The notes beneath the pieces are model-generated. The model made no database searches. It was not told the origin of the DNA and saw only the letters and a program-made list of their open reading frames with translations. 15,188 nucleotides of DNA from Bacteroidales bacterium (lineage in GTDB: Bacteria; Bacteroidota; Bacteroidia; Bacteroidales; UBA932): assembly GCA_004552615.1 (NCBI GenBank), contig SFNZ01000036.1, positions 1 through 15,188 of the forward strand. The letters are read 5' to 3'. This document shows, piece by piece, positions 14,688 through 15,188 of this stretch (positions are counted from its first letter, which is position 1; the number at the start of each line of letters is the position of its first letter). The position numbers and the translations under genes were made by a program.

Positions 14688-15188
14688 TTTCTCTCCTCTT
14701 CCAGCTGTCTGAACGCGGCGAGGAGACGATCATTATCCTCCCTGCTCCTTACCGCTATGCGCATATATTGTCCTCCGTCAAGTCCTGCCTTGGTCGAGCA
14801 GTCCCTCGTGAGGATATCGAATCTCTTGAGCATCGTAAGCACAAGTCCCCCGGCCGTGTACGGCGGCAAAATCCTGCACAGGAAATAATTGGCCTGCGAA
14901 GGCATGACGTGCAGGAACGGTATCCCGGACAGTTCCCTTCCGAACCGGTCCCTCTCTTCAGCAAATCTCGTGCACGCCCGGTGATAGTCCTTCTCGTACT
15001 TGGTGAATATCTGCATGAAGAACTCGGCAAAGGAATTTATATTCCAGATGCTCAATGACTTGCGAATGCTTGCCATCAGCTCCATGTCAGCAGAACAGAG
15101 GATTCCGAGCCTGATTCCCGGCACCCCGTAGCTCTTGGAAATGCTCTTGAGCACCACTAAATGCGGATATTCTTCCAGAATCCTGTCA
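14681..15188 (-). CDS. PLP-dependent class I/II aminotransferase, C-terminal part (runs off right edge)
   Basis: About 168 residues are visible; the frame is open to the window edge, so the gene starts outside. The cofactor lysine is in VVLKSISKSYGVPGIRLG, visible residue 18, codon at about 15136-15134. Downstream, IWNINSFAEFFMQIF, the SQANYFLCRI strand and ILTRDCSTKAGLDGGQYMRIAVR fit a HisC/CobD-like aminotransferase. I recall near-identical C-termini in Bacteroidota proteins of about 570-600 residues in which an N-terminal nucleotidyltransferase domain is fused to this aminotransferase, found in capsule loci; the N-terminal domain cannot be checked here. The apparent GTG start at 15157 is only an artefact of the truncated frame, since coding clearly continues upstream of it. 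The stop overlaps the opine dehydrogenase start by 7 bases, so the two are coupled and may act on the same metabolite. Confidence 0.82.
   Translation of the reverse strand, partial: DRILEEYPHLVVLKSISKSYGVPGIRLGILCSADMELMASIRKSLSIWNINSFAEFFMQIFTKYEKDYHRACTRFAEERDRFGRELSGIPFLHVMPSQANYFLCRILPPYTAGGLVLTMLKRFDILTRDCSTKAGLDGGQYMRIAVRSREDNDRLLAAFRQLEEERKC

Overview
The window most likely comes from an uncultured, moderate-GC member of the Bacteroidales. Three things point there: promoters of the Bacteroidota type (TTTG, about 20 bp, TAnnTTTG) sit in front of several genes; SecA has the long form (1093 aa) typical of the phylum; and the DUF2147, GNAT-like and aminotransferase proteins resemble Bacteroidota families. 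The order is inferred from recalled family resemblance. Genus is not resolved.

Left part (1-7461). The left edge cuts prfA (release factor 1), with a GNAT-like acetyltransferase gene upstream of it, both on the minus strand. A divergent control region (1278-1493) separates these from a plus-strand secreted DUF2147 protein. Each of the two promoters has a palindrome just downstream of its -7 box. The DUF2147 gene overlaps, tail to tail, the last gene of a minus-strand housekeeping cluster: secA, a bactofilin, mazG and tcdA. secA has a consensus promoter whose -33 box lies inside the end of the preceding glycosyltransferase gene.

Right part (7451-15188). Two minus-strand blocks of surface-glycan genes flank one plus-strand gene. 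The upstream block starts beyond the right edge. It runs: partial PLP aminotransferase (probably the C-terminal half of a nucleotidyltransferase-aminotransferase fusion), opine dehydrogenase-family enzyme, Wzx-like flippase, GT2 glycosyltransferase. Its genes overlap or are spaced by 1 bp, so they are almost certainly co-transcribed. The plus-strand gene is an aspartate-type aminotransferase that appears to carry an insertion of about 30 residues. The second block is a LicD-family phosphotransferase and a GT4 glycosyltransferase, which run on towards secA.

Together the right part looks like one end of a capsule or O-antigen-like locus. Sugars are joined by GT2 and GT4 enzymes, the lipid-linked unit is moved by the flippase, and unusual substituents are supplied by LicD (phospho-diester group) and by the opine dehydrogenase and aminotransferase pair (amino-acid-derived group). 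The most novel points are this predicted opine-type decoration and a GC-richer, dyad-rich stretch between licD and the aminotransferase that codes for nothing recognisable and may be a dispersed repeat or a leader RNA. No CRISPR array, tRNA, rRNA, transposase or integrase was seen.
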